A stretch of DNA of 64,000 bases, taken from the NCBI RefSeq assembly GCF_037478005.1, contig NZ_CP144164.1:2356001-2420000 (forward strand), read 5' to 3'. Shown piece after piece: positions 18,503 through 28,384 of the stretch (positions within the stretch are counted from its first letter, which is position 1; each line of letters starts with the position of its first letter). The DNA comes from Alteromonas sp. M12. GTDB lineage: Bacteria > Pseudomonadota > Gammaproteobacteria > Enterobacterales > Alteromonadaceae. The notes beneath the pieces are model-generated. The model was not told where the DNA came from. It did not search any database and saw only the letters and a program-made list of their open reading frames with translations. A program made the position numbers and the translations under genes.

Positions 18503-19843
18503 TTACTGTCGTTGAAACGGATAAATCGATCCTAAGTTCAAAATTTGGGTCAATTCATCTAAAGCACTGCGGGTTTCATCGAGTAAAGCCGCATCACGCA
18601 AATCGTCAACACTTAATTGATCGCGGTAGTGTTTATTAACCCATTTGTTTAGACGTGTAAAAACTGCGTCTGACATCAAAGTGTGTTGATTAACTGCTTC
18701 TAGCTCAGAACCCGTCATTGCTACTCTTAGTCTTAAACAAGCTGGACCACCGCCATTTCGCATACTTTGTTTTACGTCAAAATAGTGCACTTTTTTAATC
18801 GGCGTATTTAGGGTTATCAACTCCTCTAAATAATTAGCAACCGTGGAATTTTCTTGACACTCAGTAGGGGCGATGATGGCCATTTCACCGTTTGCCAGAG
18901 TAATGATTTGGGTGTTAAATAAATAGGTTTTTATGGCATCTTGAACGGGGACCGTTTTGGTATCCACTTGGATGAAATGCAATTTTTGGTCACCAAATTT
19001 GCGTTGAATTTCATCTAACACATTTTGCGTGTCAAGAAACGCCTGTTGATGATAAAACAGTACATTTTGATTACCCACTGAAATCACATCATTGTGAAAT
19101 ACACCTTGATCAATCAGGTCAGGGTTTTGTTGTACAAACACGGTAGTGTCATCACTCAAACCATGCAAACGGGCTACCGCTTGACTGGCCTCTAAGGTTT
19201 GTCTAGCTGGAAATATCTTAGGTGCGGGCTTGCTGCTGTCAAATGCATACCGACCGTATACGAACATCTCAACACCAGCATGACCATAATCGGTGCAAAG
19301 CCGGGTGTGGTTGGCTGCGCCTTCATCGCCAAAGTGTTCATTGTCTGGCAAGTGGGTGTGATGCTGGAAGTATTTGTCATTGGAAAAGGTTGCTTGCAAT
19401 ATTCTGCCAGTGACTTCAGGTTCCAAAGAGCGATGAAACTTGTTGGTCAAATTTGCTGGGGTAAAGTGAATTTTGCCATCACTCGTATCGGCACTAGGAG
19501 ACACGGTAGCGGCATTGGCGGTCCACATGCTACTAGCGGAGCAACAAGCCCTGAAAACCTCAGGAGCACGTTTTGAGGCTTGCTCAAGCACACTTGAATC
19601 GTTGCCTGTAAAGCCTAGACGTCTGAGAGTATCAATATCAGGTCTTGCTTGTGGGGCTAATATTCCTTGCACCATACCCATATCATGCAAGGCTTTCATT
19701 TTTTGTAATCCTTGTAATGCTGCTTGTTTAGGACTACTAAACGCTTTTGCATTACTTAGGGATGCAACATTACCAATCGAAAGACCTGCATAATTGTGGG
19801 TTGGACCCACTAAACCATCAAAATTGACTTCAACTTGTTTCAC
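18503..19843 (-). CDS. astB: N-succinylarginine dihydrolase
   Basis: Second enzyme of the arginine succinyltransferase pathway; it hydrolyses N2-succinylarginine to N2-succinylornithine with release of ammonia and CO2. The 446-residue length and N-terminus ([15 protein letters not shown]) are those of AstB, and the candidate nucleophile is C369 in GGPACLRLR. The start is GTG with GAGGTGA upstream. The other ast genes are not adjacent; astB stands alone and divergent from topA. An ArgR-box-like sequence lies just upstream (19857-19871). Confidence 0.95.
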   Translation of the reverse strand: MKQVEVNFDGLVGPTHNYAGLSIGNVASLSNAKAFSSPKQAALQGLQKMKALHDMGMVQGILAPQARPDIDTLRRLGFTGNDSSVLEQASKRAPEVFRACCSASSMWTANAATVSPSADTSDGKIHFTPANLTNKFHRSLEPEVTGRILQATFSNDKYFQHHTHLPDNEHFGDEGAANHTRLCTDYGHAGVEMFVYGRYAFDSSKPAPKIFPARQTLEASQAVARLHGLSDDTTVFVQQNPDLIDQGVFHNDVISVGNQNVLFYHQQAFLDTQNVLDEIQRKFGDQKLHFIQVDTKTVPVQDAIKTYLFNTQIITLANGEMAIIAPTECQENSTVANYLEELITLNTPIKKVHYFDVKQSMRNGGGPACLRLRVAMTGSELEAVNQHTLMSDAVFTRLNKWVNKHYRDQLSVDDLRDAALLDETRSALDELTQILNLGSIYPFQRQ

Positions 19844-20177
19844 TCGCTCACCTCATTGCAATAAAAATGCACTCAAGCTTGCCCACTATTCGTTCGTCTT
19901 CGTTAATAAATTTATAAAAAACTAGGCGAAATGGGCTTGCTCTGTTTACTATTGGTGGCGATTATACGTCTTTTAATGTACTTGCCAATGCGCCTGTATA
20001 AATTCTGAGCATATTTGGTGCAGCTAAAAGTTCAAAAAGTAGATAAGTATTAAGAAGAACTTGTTTTCTATTCACTTTGCCGATATATGTTAAAAAAGCA
20101 AAATGCGACAGGAAGTTTAACGAAACTCCCTAAAAATGGCGTAAAACCCATATAAAACAAAGGTTAATGAATAATTT
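19844..20177. promoter_or_regulatory. astB-topA divergent intergenic region with candidate ARG box
   Basis: 334 bases between divergent genes. Near the astB end TGCAATAAAAATGCA (19857-19871; minus strand TGCATTTTTATTGCA) resembles the A/T-centred palindrome bound by ArgR, though the second half-site differs from the ATTCA consensus. I see no convincing -35/-10 pair for topA and no ORF worth reporting in the remainder. Confidence 0.35.
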
Positions 20178-22814
20178 ATGGCAAAATCATTGGTTATTGT
20201 CGAGTCGCCAGCTAAGGCGAAAACAATAAATAAATATCTCGGCAAAAATTTTATTGTTAAATCTAGTGTTGGACACGTTAGAGATTTACCAACAAAGGCA
20301 TTAGGTCAAGCTCCGGCTAAAAAACCAGCTAAAGAGCTAAAAGAGTGGAGCGAGAAAAAACGCGAAACTTACCTTCGCGAATTCGAATACCAAAAGCTGG
20401 TTGATCGAATGGGAATTGATCCAAAACACGATTGGAAAGCCCATTACGATATTCTCGCGGGCAAAGAAAAAGTAGTAAATGAATTAAAAAAGCTGGCTAA
20501 AGATGCAGACACCATTTATCTCGCAACGGATTTGGATAGAGAAGGGGAAGCCATTGCATGGCACCTGCAGGAGTTGCTAGGTAGTGAAGGAAAAACCTAT
20601 CAACGAGTGGTTTTTAACGAAATTACTAAAAACGCCATTCAAGAGGCTTTTGCCGATCCTGGCCAACTCAATATTGCACGAGTAAATGCGCAACAAGCAC
20701 GTCGTTTCCTAGACCGTGTTGTGGGTTTCATGGTGTCACCACTGCTGTGGAAAAAAGTGGCTCGTGGACTTTCTGCTGGCCGCGTTCAGTCTGTTGCTGT
20801 GCGATTAGTGGTTGAACGTGAGCGCGAGATTAAAGCCTTTGTTCCAGAAGAGTTTTGGGATATTCATGCTGACTTAAATGCCAAGCAAACCGATTTGCGT
20901 ATGTTAGTGTCTAAACACTTAGGTAATGCTTTTAAACCGATCAATAAATCGCAAGCTGACACCGCTTTAGAGGCATTAAAAAATGCTTCCTATGAAGTCA
21001 TTAGCCGCGAATCAAAGCCAACTCAAAGTAAACCGTCTGCTCCCTTTATTACCTCTACTTTGCAACAAGCAGCAAGTACTCGTTTAGGCTTTGGTGTTAA
21101 GAAAACCATGATGATGGCACAGCGTCTGTATGAAGCTGGGCATATTACCTATATGCGTACGGATTCGACCAATTTAAGTAAAGACGCAGTGGATGCTTGT
21201 CGCGGTTATATTGAAGAATCATTTGGTGCTAACTATCTACCCAATAACCCTATTTCATATGGCAGTAAAGAAGGGGCGCAAGAGGCTCACGAAGCGATAC
21301 GTCCTTCCAATGTGATTGTGAAATCTGAGTCATTAACTGAAGTAGAGCGTGATGCTCAACGATTGTACGAATTAATTTGGCGTCAATTTGTGGCATGTCA
21401 AATGGTGCCGGCGAAATACGATGCTAGTACTATCAAGGTGAAGGCCGGTGAGTACGAATTAGTTGCCAAAGGTCGGGTATTGAAATTTGATGGTTGGACG
21501 CGGGTTCAAACTCAAGTTAAAGGTAAAGGCGATAACGATCTTAATTTACCCGATGTAAAAGAAGGTCAGAAACTTGATCTTAAAGCATTGGATCCTAAAC
21601 AACATTTTACCAAACCAATTGCACGGTTTAATGAAGCGTCATTGGTTAAAGAATTGGAAAAACGAGGAATTGGTCGTCCATCAACTTACGCCAGTATTAT
21701 CTCCACTATTCAAGACCGTGGTTACGTTAAACTAGACAACAAACGTTTCTATGCAGAAAAAATGGGAGAGATCGTTAACGACCGTTTAGTGGATAATTTC
21801 TCTGATTTAATCAGTTTTGATTTCACTGCCAACATGGAGCAACAACTCGATGATGTTGCCAATGGAATTCGTGACTGGAAAGATGTCTTAAATGAATTTT
21901 ATGAAGACTTCTATCAACGTTTGCTGAAAGCTGAATTACCGCCTGAAGAAGGTGGTATGCGCCTTAATCAAGCTATTGAAACCGATGTTGAATGCCATCT
22001 TTGCGGTCGCCCTATGAATGTAAGAACTGCATCAACAGGGGTGTTCCTTGGGTGTTCAGGATATAACTTACCACCAAAAGAGCGCTGCACTGGTACTAAA
22101 AATCTGACCCCAGGTGACGAAGTCATTAAAGTGGATGATGAAGATGAACTGGAAACAGAAGTATTAAGATCTAAGCGTCGATGTGATATTTGCGGTACAG
22201 CTATGGATAGTTATTTGGTTGACGAGACCCGCAAGTTACACGTTTGTGGTAATGCACCGACCTGTCCGGGTACTTATGTTGAAAAAGGGACCTTTAAAAT
22301 TAAGGGATATGATGGACCTATTATCGAATGTGATAAGTGTGGTTCGAACATGGAACTTAAAAATGGTCGTTTTGGTAAATATTTCGGTTGTACAAACGAA
22401 GAGTGTAAAAACACCCGTAAATTACTAAGAAATGGTGAAGCTGCTCCACCTAAAGAAGATCCGGTTGATTTGCCTGAATTGGAATGTGAAAAATCGGACG
22501 CGCATTTTGTGCTTCGTGATGGTGCTGCGGGTATTTTTATGGCAGCCCATAATTTCCCCAAATCTCGTGAAACAAGAGCGCCGATGGTGCATGAGTTAGC
22601 CAGGTTTAGGGATCGCATTTCACCCAAGTTTTATTATTTGGCTGATGCACCTGCAAAAGATCCTGATGGCAATCCAACAATGGTTCGATTTAGTCGTAAA
22701 ACTAAACAACAATATGTAACGTCTGAAAATGCAGAAGGCAAAGCAACTGGTTGGTCAGCTTGGTATCAAGATGGTAAATGGGTTGTCGAAGATAAGCGTA
22801 AAAAAGGCAAATAG
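20178..22814 (+). CDS. topA: DNA topoisomerase I (type IA)
   Basis: Relaxes negative supercoils by single-strand passage. The 878-residue protein begins with the Toprim domain ([28 protein letters not shown]), has the catalytic tyrosine Y325 in [12 protein letters not shown], and carries C-terminal cysteine-type zinc ribbons ([24 protein letters not shown]) before a basic C-terminal region. Length and domain order match E. coli TopA. Unlike most members, the coding region is followed by DUF2058 and UPF0178 genes. A terminator lies 23 bases after the stop. Confidence 0.98.
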   Translation: MAKSLVIVESPAKAKTINKYLGKNFIVKSSVGHVRDLPTKALGQAPAKKPAKELKEWSEKKRETYLREFEYQKLVDRMGIDPKHDWKAHYDILAGKEKVVNELKKLAKDADTIYLATDLDREGEAIAWHLQELLGSEGKTYQRVVFNEITKNAIQEAFADPGQLNIARVNAQQARRFLDRVVGFMVSPLLWKKVARGLSAGRVQSVAVRLVVEREREIKAFVPEEFWDIHADLNAKQTDLRMLVSKHLGNAFKPINKSQADTALEALKNASYEVISRESKPTQSKPSAPFITSTLQQAASTRLGFGVKKTMMMAQRLYEAGHITYMRTDSTNLSKDAVDACRGYIEESFGANYLPNNPISYGSKEGAQEAHEAIRPSNVIVKSESLTEVERDAQRLYELIWRQFVACQMVPAKYDASTIKVKAGEYELVAKGRVLKFDGWTRVQTQVKGKGDNDLNLPDVKEGQKLDLKALDPKQHFTKPIARFNEASLVKELEKRGIGRPSTYASIISTIQDRGYVKLDNKRFYAEKMGEIVNDRLVDNFSDLISFDFTANMEQQLDDVANGIRDWKDVLNEFYEDFYQRLLKAELPPEEGGMRLNQAIETDVECHLCGRPMNVRTASTGVFLGCSGYNLPPKERCTGTKNLTPGDEVIKVDDEDELETEVLRSKRRCDICGTAMDSYLVDETRKLHVCGNAPTCPGTYVEKGTFKIKGYDGPIIECDKCGSNMELKNGRFGKYFGCTNEECKNTRKLLRNGEAAPPKEDPVDLPELECEKSDAHFVLRDGAAGIFMAAHNFPKSRETRAPMVHELARFRDRISPKFYYLADAPAKDPDGNPTMVRFSRKTKQQYVTSENAEGKATGWSAWYQDGKWVVEDKRKKGK

Positions 22815-22837
22815 CCTTGTTTACAATTTACCTTTAG

Positions 22838-22860
22838 CGGCAGTGAAAACTGCCGTTTTT
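22838..22860 (+). terminator. terminator of topA
   Basis: CGGCAGT pairs with ACTGCCG around GAAA, followed by TTTTT; a tight stem with a stable tetraloop. Confidence 0.85.
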
Positions 22861-22890
22861 ATTTCTAGAATATTCAAAGAGTATTTTATT

Positions 22891-23454
22891 ATGGCACTGT
22901 CATTACAAGAACAATTATTGAAAGCCGGTTTAACCGATAAAAACAAAGTTAAGCAAGCTAAAAAAGAAAAACACAAGCAAGTTAAACAGCAACAAAAACA
23001 TAAAGTTGTGAATAAAAATGAGTCGCAAATTGCGGCTCAAAAAGCGCTTCGTGAAAAGCAAGAAAAAGACCGAAAACTGAACCAAGAAGCGAAAGCTTTA
23101 GCCGAATCTAAGGCGGTATTGGCGCAGATTAAACAGCTTGTAGAGCTGAATAAGCAACCCAAAGACAACGGTGATATTCCGTGTAATTTTAGCCATGATA
23201 ATTTGATCAAACGTCTGTATGTGAATCAACAGACCCGTAATCGAATTAGCCAAGGTAAGCTAGCGATAGTGGTGCTCGATGGTGCATACGAAATTGTACC
23301 TATGCCAGTTGCAGATAAAATAGCCTTGCGTGACAAAGACGCGGTAGTTTATCGTGCGGATGCTGCAGAGCAAGCCGAAGCTAAATCTACCAGTACCGCT
23401 GAAGAAGACGAATGGTATGCAGACTATGAGATCCCTGATGATTTAGTGTGGTAA
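22891..23454 (+). CDS. DUF2058 family protein (YaiL-like)
   Basis: 187-residue soluble protein. The N-terminal MALSLQEQLLKAGL followed by a very lysine- and glutamine-rich helical segment (about 20-75) and a C-terminal globular part (about 95-160, RLYVNQQTRNRISQGKLAIV) is the DUF2058/YaiL pattern; the end is acidic with EDEWYADYEIPDDLVW. The highly charged coiled-coil-like N-terminus suggests nucleic-acid or ribosome contact, but the function is not known. I used the ATG at 22891, where homology begins; an open frame extends upstream into topA. Confidence 0.88.
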   Translation: MALSLQEQLLKAGLTDKNKVKQAKKEKHKQVKQQQKHKVVNKNESQIAAQKALREKQEKDRKLNQEAKALAESKAVLAQIKQLVELNKQPKDNGDIPCNFSHDNLIKRLYVNQQTRNRISQGKLAIVVLDGAYEIVPMPVADKIALRDKDAVVYRADAAEQAEAKSTSTAEEDEWYADYEIPDDLVW

Positions 23455-23508
23455 ACGGCTAATAATTTGCTGAGTTTGTATTTCAACATTTTGTAGGAGC
23501 ATGATAAT

Positions 23509-23964
23509 TTGAAAATTTGGGTTGACGCTGATGCCTGTCCGAATGTTATCAAAGACATTTTATTTAAAGCAGCGCAACGAACTGGCGTTGAAATGACGTT
23601 GGTTGCGAATCAATTTATTCGTGTACCAGCAAGTAAAAACATCACTTCTGTGCAAGTCTCTTCAGGATTTGATGTAGCTGATGATGAGATTGTTGCTCGT
23701 TGTGAAGCCGGTGATTTAGTCATTACCAGCGATATTCCTTTAGCGGCAGAAGTGATTGAAAAGGGGTGTAACGCTTTGAGTCCTCGAGGTGAATTGATGG
23801 ACAAGGAAAATGTGCGTTCCCGACTAAATATTCGTGACTTTATGGACACCATGCGCGCCAGCGGTGTTAACACTGGCGGGCCTCCGGCGCTAAATCAAAC
23901 AGACCGACAAAACTTTGCCAATCACTTAGATCGGATGCTAACGCAATTCCATCGCCCCAATTAA
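23509..23964 (+). CDS. yaiI: UPF0178 (YaiI/YqxD) family protein
   Basis: 151-residue protein with the family's NYN/PIN-like N-terminus [13 protein letters not shown], the [14 protein letters not shown] segment and the GPRGEL-like SPRGELMD motif; the arranged aspartates suggest a nuclease-like fold, though no activity is established. The start is TTG with AGGAG 9 bases upstream, and the protein then starts as the family does ([11 protein letters not shown]). Its 3' end overlaps the convergent rhlE gene by 4 bases, so there is no space for a terminator. Confidence 0.9.
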   Translation: MKIWVDADACPNVIKDILFKAAQRTGVEMTLVANQFIRVPASKNITSVQVSSGFDVADDEIVARCEAGDLVITSDIPLAAEVIEKGCNALSPRGELMDKENVRSRLNIRDFMDTMRASGVNTGGPPALNQTDRQNFANHLDRMLTQFHRPN

Positions 23965-25199
23965 TCTGCTTTGGGTCTAGCTTGCCTTGCTGGTCTTGGC
24001 TTACGAGGTTTTTTAGGTCTAGGTGCTTTTTTAGGCTGAGGGTTGGCAGACGTTTCCGTTAACTTCTCTGTTGGCTCAAAGCCTTTGACTTCAACTCTAT
24101 TAATTTTTTCGCCGATTACACGTTCGATATCTTTTAATAACTTCACATCTTCTACAGTAACTAGCGATATGGCATGCCCAGTAGCACCGGCGCGTCCTGT
24201 GCGTCCTATTCTGTGCACATAATCTTCTGCTACGTGGGGTAAATCATAGTTAATTACGAAGGGGAGTTGGTGAATGTCTAAACCTCTAGCTGCTATATCG
24301 GTAGCGACAAGTACTTGGATGGTTGACGATTTAAACTCCGCTAACGCTTTCGTACGAGCGCCCTGACTCTTATTGCCATGTATCGCTGATGATATGATGC
24401 CTTTAGCAGTTAATTGCTTAGCTAAGCGATTAGCGCCGTGTTTAGTCCTACTAAACACCAATACTTGATCCATATTTTGATGTTTAATAATGTGAGACAG
24501 TAAAGCAGACTTTTTGCTCTTATCAACAGGGTGGATACATTGTTCAACTTTATCCGCCGTTTTATTTGCCGGAGCCACTGAAATTTGCACTGGATTATTG
24601 ACAATGCTCTTAGCCAACTCGCGAATTTGGGTAGAAAAGGTAGCAGAGAATAAAAGGTTTTGGCGTTTTTGTGGCAGCAATTTTATGACACGTTTAATAT
24701 CGTGAATGAATCCCATATCGAGCATTCTGTCAGCTTCATCAAGCACCAAAATCTGTAAATTATCGAACTTCACCGCTTTTTGATTATATAAATCTAATAA
24801 ACGTCCAGGTGTCGCCACTAAAATATCTACACCCTTACGTAATGCCATCATTTGTGGATTAATACTAACGCCACCAAAAACAACAGTGTGTCTGACGTTT
24901 AAGTTTTTGCTATAGGCCTTAACGTTATCCGCAATTTGAGCGGCCAATTCCCGTGTAGGGGTCAAAACTAACGCGTTTACTTGATTCGCTTTAGGACGGG
25001 GTTGATGGCTTAATTTTTCTAAAATTGGGAGTACAAAGCCGGCTGTTTTGCCTGTGCCTGTTTGTGCCGCGGCCATGACATCTTTATTGTCTAAAATTGC
25101 AGGTATGGCTTGTGCTTGAATTGGCGTAGGCTCATTGTAGCCTTTTTCAATAAGGGCATTGGCAATGTTTTGGCCTAAACCAAGGGTATTAAAATTCAT
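23961..25199 (-). CDS. rhlE: DEAD-box ATP-dependent RNA helicase, RhlE type
   Basis: 412-residue RNA helicase: Q motif [11 protein letters not shown], Walker A AQTGTGKT (45-52), [19 protein letters not shown] (LDEADRML), SAT, and the C-terminal helicase core with ARGLDI and HRIGRTGR. The last 35 residues are rich in K, P and R, a typical basic RNA-binding tail of RhlE proteins. The expected roles are rRNA maturation and mRNA decay, often needed in the cold. RhlE is the closest assignment, but SrmB/DbpA-like specificity cannot be excluded from sequence. It is monocistronic and its stop overlaps yaiI. Confidence 0.9.
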   Translation of the reverse strand: MNFNTLGLGQNIANALIEKGYNEPTPIQAQAIPAILDNKDVMAAAQTGTGKTAGFVLPILEKLSHQPRPKANQVNALVLTPTRELAAQIADNVKAYSKNLNVRHTVVFGGVSINPQMMALRKGVDILVATPGRLLDLYNQKAVKFDNLQILVLDEADRMLDMGFIHDIKRVIKLLPQKRQNLLFSATFSTQIRELAKSIVNNPVQISVAPANKTADKVEQCIHPVDKSKKSALLSHIIKHQNMDQVLVFSRTKHGANRLAKQLTAKGIISSAIHGNKSQGARTKALAEFKSSTIQVLVATDIAARGLDIHQLPFVINYDLPHVAEDYVHRIGRTGRAGATGHAISLVTVEDVKLLKDIERVIGEKINRVEVKGFEPTEKLTETSANPQPKKAPRPKKPRKPRPARQARPKAD

Positions 25200-25340
25200 T
25201 AAAGTTTCTCTATTAAGTAAAATACAGGTGATATGTTCATTGCTTAATATCTAAGTATTAAACGCAAGAAAATACAAATAATTTGAGCCGAAGTGCTATT
25301 TGCTAATTAAATGACAACACGTTGGCTAACAAGATAAGAA

Positions 25341-25366
25341 ATGCGCTCAGTGAAGAGCGCATTTTG
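25341..25366 (-). terminator. terminator-like hairpin after the aminotransferase gene
   Basis: On the minus strand ATGCGCTC pairs with GAGCGCAT around TTCACT; the following T-run is interrupted (TTTCTT), so termination may be partial. Confidence 0.5.
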
Positions 25367-25374
25367 AAGAGTGT

Positions 25375-26565
25375 TTATAAAACATCTACCAAAGCGGTAG
25401 CTAACGCATCGACATTTTTTAAGCTTATACCAGCTACGTTGACTCGACTTGAATCAACAAAGTATACACTATGCTTGTCTCTGATTGCTTTAACTTGTTC
25501 AGGACTGATACATAAATAAGAAAACATACCTTTTTGCTGAGTCACAAAACTAAAGTCTTTGGTTGCGCCTTTTTCGGCTAATTTAGTGACTAATAGTTGA
25601 CGTAAGGACTGCATGCGAACACGCATATCTTCCACTTCAGACTGCCACTCGGTTTTTAGAATAGGATCATTTAGCACTATATCTACTAACGCACCGCCGT
25701 ATGAAGGAGGCATTGAATAAATCGCTCTAGCGATTGATTGAATTTGAGTTTGCATGCTTTGTCTAACCGCATTACTGTTAGTCACAGCCACTGCAAGACC
25801 AACACGCTCACGATACAAACCAAAGTTTTTAGAACAAGACGCTGCAATAATTACTTCTGGCAAGTTTTCAGTTAATAAACGCACACCGTAGGCATCAGCT
25901 TCTAGTCCGTCGCCAAAACCTTGGTAAGCCACATCAATAAAAGGCACAAAACCTTGTTGTTGGGCTAATTCTAACACTGATTGCCATTGATCTTTGCTTA
26001 AGTCTGCGCCCGTTGGGTTATGGCAGCAACCGTGCAATAACACTACGTCGCCTTTTTTAACTTGCTTAAGACAATCTGCCATTTCATCAAATTTAATGCT
26101 TGCAGTTGCTTTATCGAAATACGGATAGGTTTCGATTTTTAATCCAGCACTACCGATTAGGGGGATGTGATTGGCCCAAGTTGGGTCACTTACCCAAACG
26201 GTTGTTTCTGAGTTACAACGTTTAATTAATTCCGAAAGAACTCTCAATGCGCCACATCCGCCTGGAGCTTGCACAGCAGCAACACGATCTTCAATTAGGG
26301 CAGGGTGACCTTTACCTAAAAGTAGTTGCAACATACCGTTAATGTAACCTTGAACACCTTGTGGAGTGATATAAGTTTTGGTTGTCTCTTGTGCTAATAG
26401 AATTTTTTGAGCTTTCGCAATAGAACTGAGAATTGGAGTATTACCGTTTTCATCTTTATATACACCTACACCTAAATCTATCTTGTTAGGATTCGGATCT
26501 TCACGATATGCAGCAGATAAACCTAGAATAGGATCAGCGGGTAATTTTGGTAACACTTCTAACAC
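25375..26565 (-). CDS. aromatic amino acid / aspartate aminotransferase (TyrB/AspC type)
   Basis: 396-residue class I PLP aminotransferase. Marks: the N-terminal DPILGL and LGVGVYKDENG segments of the aspartate/aromatic subfamily, HNPTG, the cofactor-binding DVAYQGFG, the Schiff-base lysine K246 in SCSKNFGLYRERVG, and the substrate-carboxylate arginine in SSRVNVAGI. It transfers the amino group between glutamate and aromatic or acidic keto acids in tyrosine, phenylalanine or aspartate synthesis. Length and motifs fit TyrB or AspC; the sequence alone does not decide which. The gene stands alone with a downstream hairpin. Confidence 0.9.
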   Translation of the reverse strand: MLEVLPKLPADPILGLSAAYREDPNPNKIDLGVGVYKDENGNTPILSSIAKAQKILLAQETTKTYITPQGVQGYINGMLQLLLGKGHPALIEDRVAAVQAPGGCGALRVLSELIKRCNSETTVWVSDPTWANHIPLIGSAGLKIETYPYFDKATASIKFDEMADCLKQVKKGDVVLLHGCCHNPTGADLSKDQWQSVLELAQQQGFVPFIDVAYQGFGDGLEADAYGVRLLTENLPEVIIAASCSKNFGLYRERVGLAVAVTNSNAVRQSMQTQIQSIARAIYSMPPSYGGALVDIVLNDPILKTEWQSEVEDMRVRMQSLRQLLVTKLAEKGATKDFSFVTQQKGMFSYLCISPEQVKAIRDKHSVYFVDSSRVNVAGISLKNVDALATALVDVL

Positions 26566-26647
26566 AGCAATTCCTCAATAAATAACAGGCAAAAAAAGAA
26601 GCCGCTATTATGCCAGTAATTAGAGAGATTTCGAGTAATATATGAGC

Positions 26648-27415
26648 TTATTGAATGTAAAAGTTAAACTCACGTTGTTTGCGGTTAATACCTTGAGGGT
26701 CAAATGTATGCTCTAACCAAGTTACATGCTTGTTTTTATTCACTAATAACAAGGTTGAAGAGCGAGTTCCATAATCCTGAGATTGAATAAAAATTGACGA
26801 TAATTTTCGCTCCCAATCTATAGGAACGCCAGTTTTAGGCAACATTTCATCTTTTGCTTGGGTTTGATCAAGCAGTATTTCAAATAATTTGTCCGTATCT
26901 AACGATACAGCTTGTTGGCAATGCTCGCGCAGTTTAGTGACACCTTGATTTATTTTAGGCCAAGGACTGTTCAAGTCAGCGTTTGACAGACCATATACAC
27001 CCGGCCCCAATTTACTGACGTTATCGGTATGATTGTTGTAAACAGATAGGTCATTCCATTCGCCAAACATCAAATTGTAGCCATTATATTGTTGTTTGCT
27101 GTCACGCAATTTAGTCAAATAATCCTGTTGAGAATCTTGGTTAATCAAAAATTCACTAACCAAGTGGCCTCTTGAAATCGCATTGTTCAGAATTTTTTGC
27201 GGATCTCTGACATTGGTTAATGCGCAAAGTCGACCATTTTTATTCATCCCCATCCATGTACCACCTGCTTCTAAATCTCGACCCGCGAGCAAACTCGGAT
27301 GATCCTGCCAAAAATCAGATTGTACAGTCGGCCGTTGATGAAATTCATCACGGTTAGCCGCTATAATTAACGGGTACTCTGGGTGTTGCTCAACTGCGAT
27401 GAAAAGAATACACAT
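26648..27415 (-). CDS. NRDE/TANGO2 family protein
   Basis: 255-residue protein beginning MCILFIA, with the signature ANRDEFHQRP (about 19-28) and the segments GGTWMGMNKNGRLCALTNVR. The family is widespread and linked in eukaryotes (TANGO2) to mitochondrial and heme- or lipid-related phenotypes, but its activity is not defined. The conserved N-terminal cysteine resembles Ntn-type hydrolases, an inference only. It begins 3 bases after the stop of the FHA gene and is probably the last gene of the protease-FHA-NRDE unit. Confidence 0.88.
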   Translation of the reverse strand: MCILFIAVEQHPEYPLIIAANRDEFHQRPTVQSDFWQDHPSLLAGRDLEAGGTWMGMNKNGRLCALTNVRDPQKILNNAISRGHLVSEFLINQDSQQDYLTKLRDSKQQYNGYNLMFGEWNDLSVYNNHTDNVSKLGPGVYGLSNADLNSPWPKINQGVTKLREHCQQAVSLDTDKLFEILLDQTQAKDEMLPKTGVPIDWERKLSSIFIQSQDYGTRSSTLLLVNKNKHVTWLEHTFDPQGINRKQREFNFYIQ

Positions 27416-27418
27416 TGC

Positions 27419-28384
27419 TTACTCTTTTCCCTTTTCAACTTCTTGTTTCAATCCTTCAATTAGTTTGTCGGACCGCTCAACAAACTTCTCGGTGGTTTCT
27501 GGTGCTGTAATCCTGAAAATTGGAGACAGAACTTGCGAAGTGTATCGGGGCGCTGCGACGAAGTTTTGGGTATTGAACAAATGCGGAGCCAACACGTACA
27601 TTGCCAGTAAAGCTGTACCAGTAATGCTGATGCTATTTCGCATTCTCTTCGACTGGTGGAAGGCAATAAATAACGTAAACCACAGAAACGCAAAGAATAG
27701 CGCACCTTTTATCAATAAAATAAACCAGTAAATAAACTGCACCGAACTTAAATTAAACTGCAAGATGGCTTGCAAATAACTGAGTAGTTCATGACTAATT
27801 AAAAACAGCCAAAGTAAATTAAATTGGCTCACAATATGGGCGTCTTTCTTCGCTAAAATTGATAGCAATGCAAAGGAAAAAGGCCATATACAGGCTGCAG
27901 CAGCGGCGCTTAAACTCACTTTCACTACCTGCGAAACATTAACCTCAACGATGCTGTTGAAATAGAAATTAGCAGACACAAGCGCAATGAACACAATGGC
28001 TAAACCTGCGCATAATCTGCGCATGGATAACCATTCCATTTTTTCTTCTAATTTACTTAGAACAATGGCCGGCGAAACTTTTTGCGTATTTTTAAAGATG
28101 CGCAAACGAGAACGACCTATGGTGACTATGTCATCAAAGCCAATTAATGCATTAGCACCTGGAGAACCGTTAATTTTCACACCATTTAATGAATCAACAT
28201 CAGTTAACACCAGAGCTTCGGTATCATCCTCTGCCTGAATAACGATATGTTCTGGACACACGTAAGGGTCGTCAATGCGGACATCATTATCGTATGCTCT
28301 GCCAATCGAAATTTTTTCTTTTCCAAAAGTTTGATAACTTAACACCTTGCCGTTTTTCGACAGTACTTCAACAACTATTGCCAT
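27419..28384 (-). CDS. FHA-domain membrane protein
   Basis: 321 residues. The N-terminal FHA domain (about 20-95) keeps the phosphothreonine-binding residues: GR at 28-29, the PEH (45-46) in YVCPEHIVI and the NG of DSLNGVKING. After a linker there are about five hydrophobic helices (about 123-145, 152-178, 190-210, 215-240, 250-270) and a short C-terminal tail rich in charge. This places the phosphopeptide-binding domain in the cytoplasm at the membrane. The start ATG overlaps the protease stop by 10 bases, so expression is coupled. Partner kinases are not visible in the window. Confidence 0.82.
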   Translation of the reverse strand: MAIVVEVLSKNGKVLSYQTFGKEKISIGRAYDNDVRIDDPYVCPEHIVIQAEDDTEALVLTDVDSLNGVKINGSPGANALIGFDDIVTIGRSRLRIFKNTQKVSPAIVLSKLEEKMEWLSMRRLCAGLAIVFIALVSANFYFNSIVEVNVSQVVKVSLSAAAAACIWPFSFALLSILAKKDAHIVSQFNLLWLFLISHELLSYLQAILQFNLSSVQFIYWFILLIKGALFFAFLWFTLFIAFHQSKRMRNSISITGTALLAMYVLAPHLFNTQNFVAAPRYTSQVLSPIFRITAPETTEKFVERSDKLIEGLKQEVEKGKE

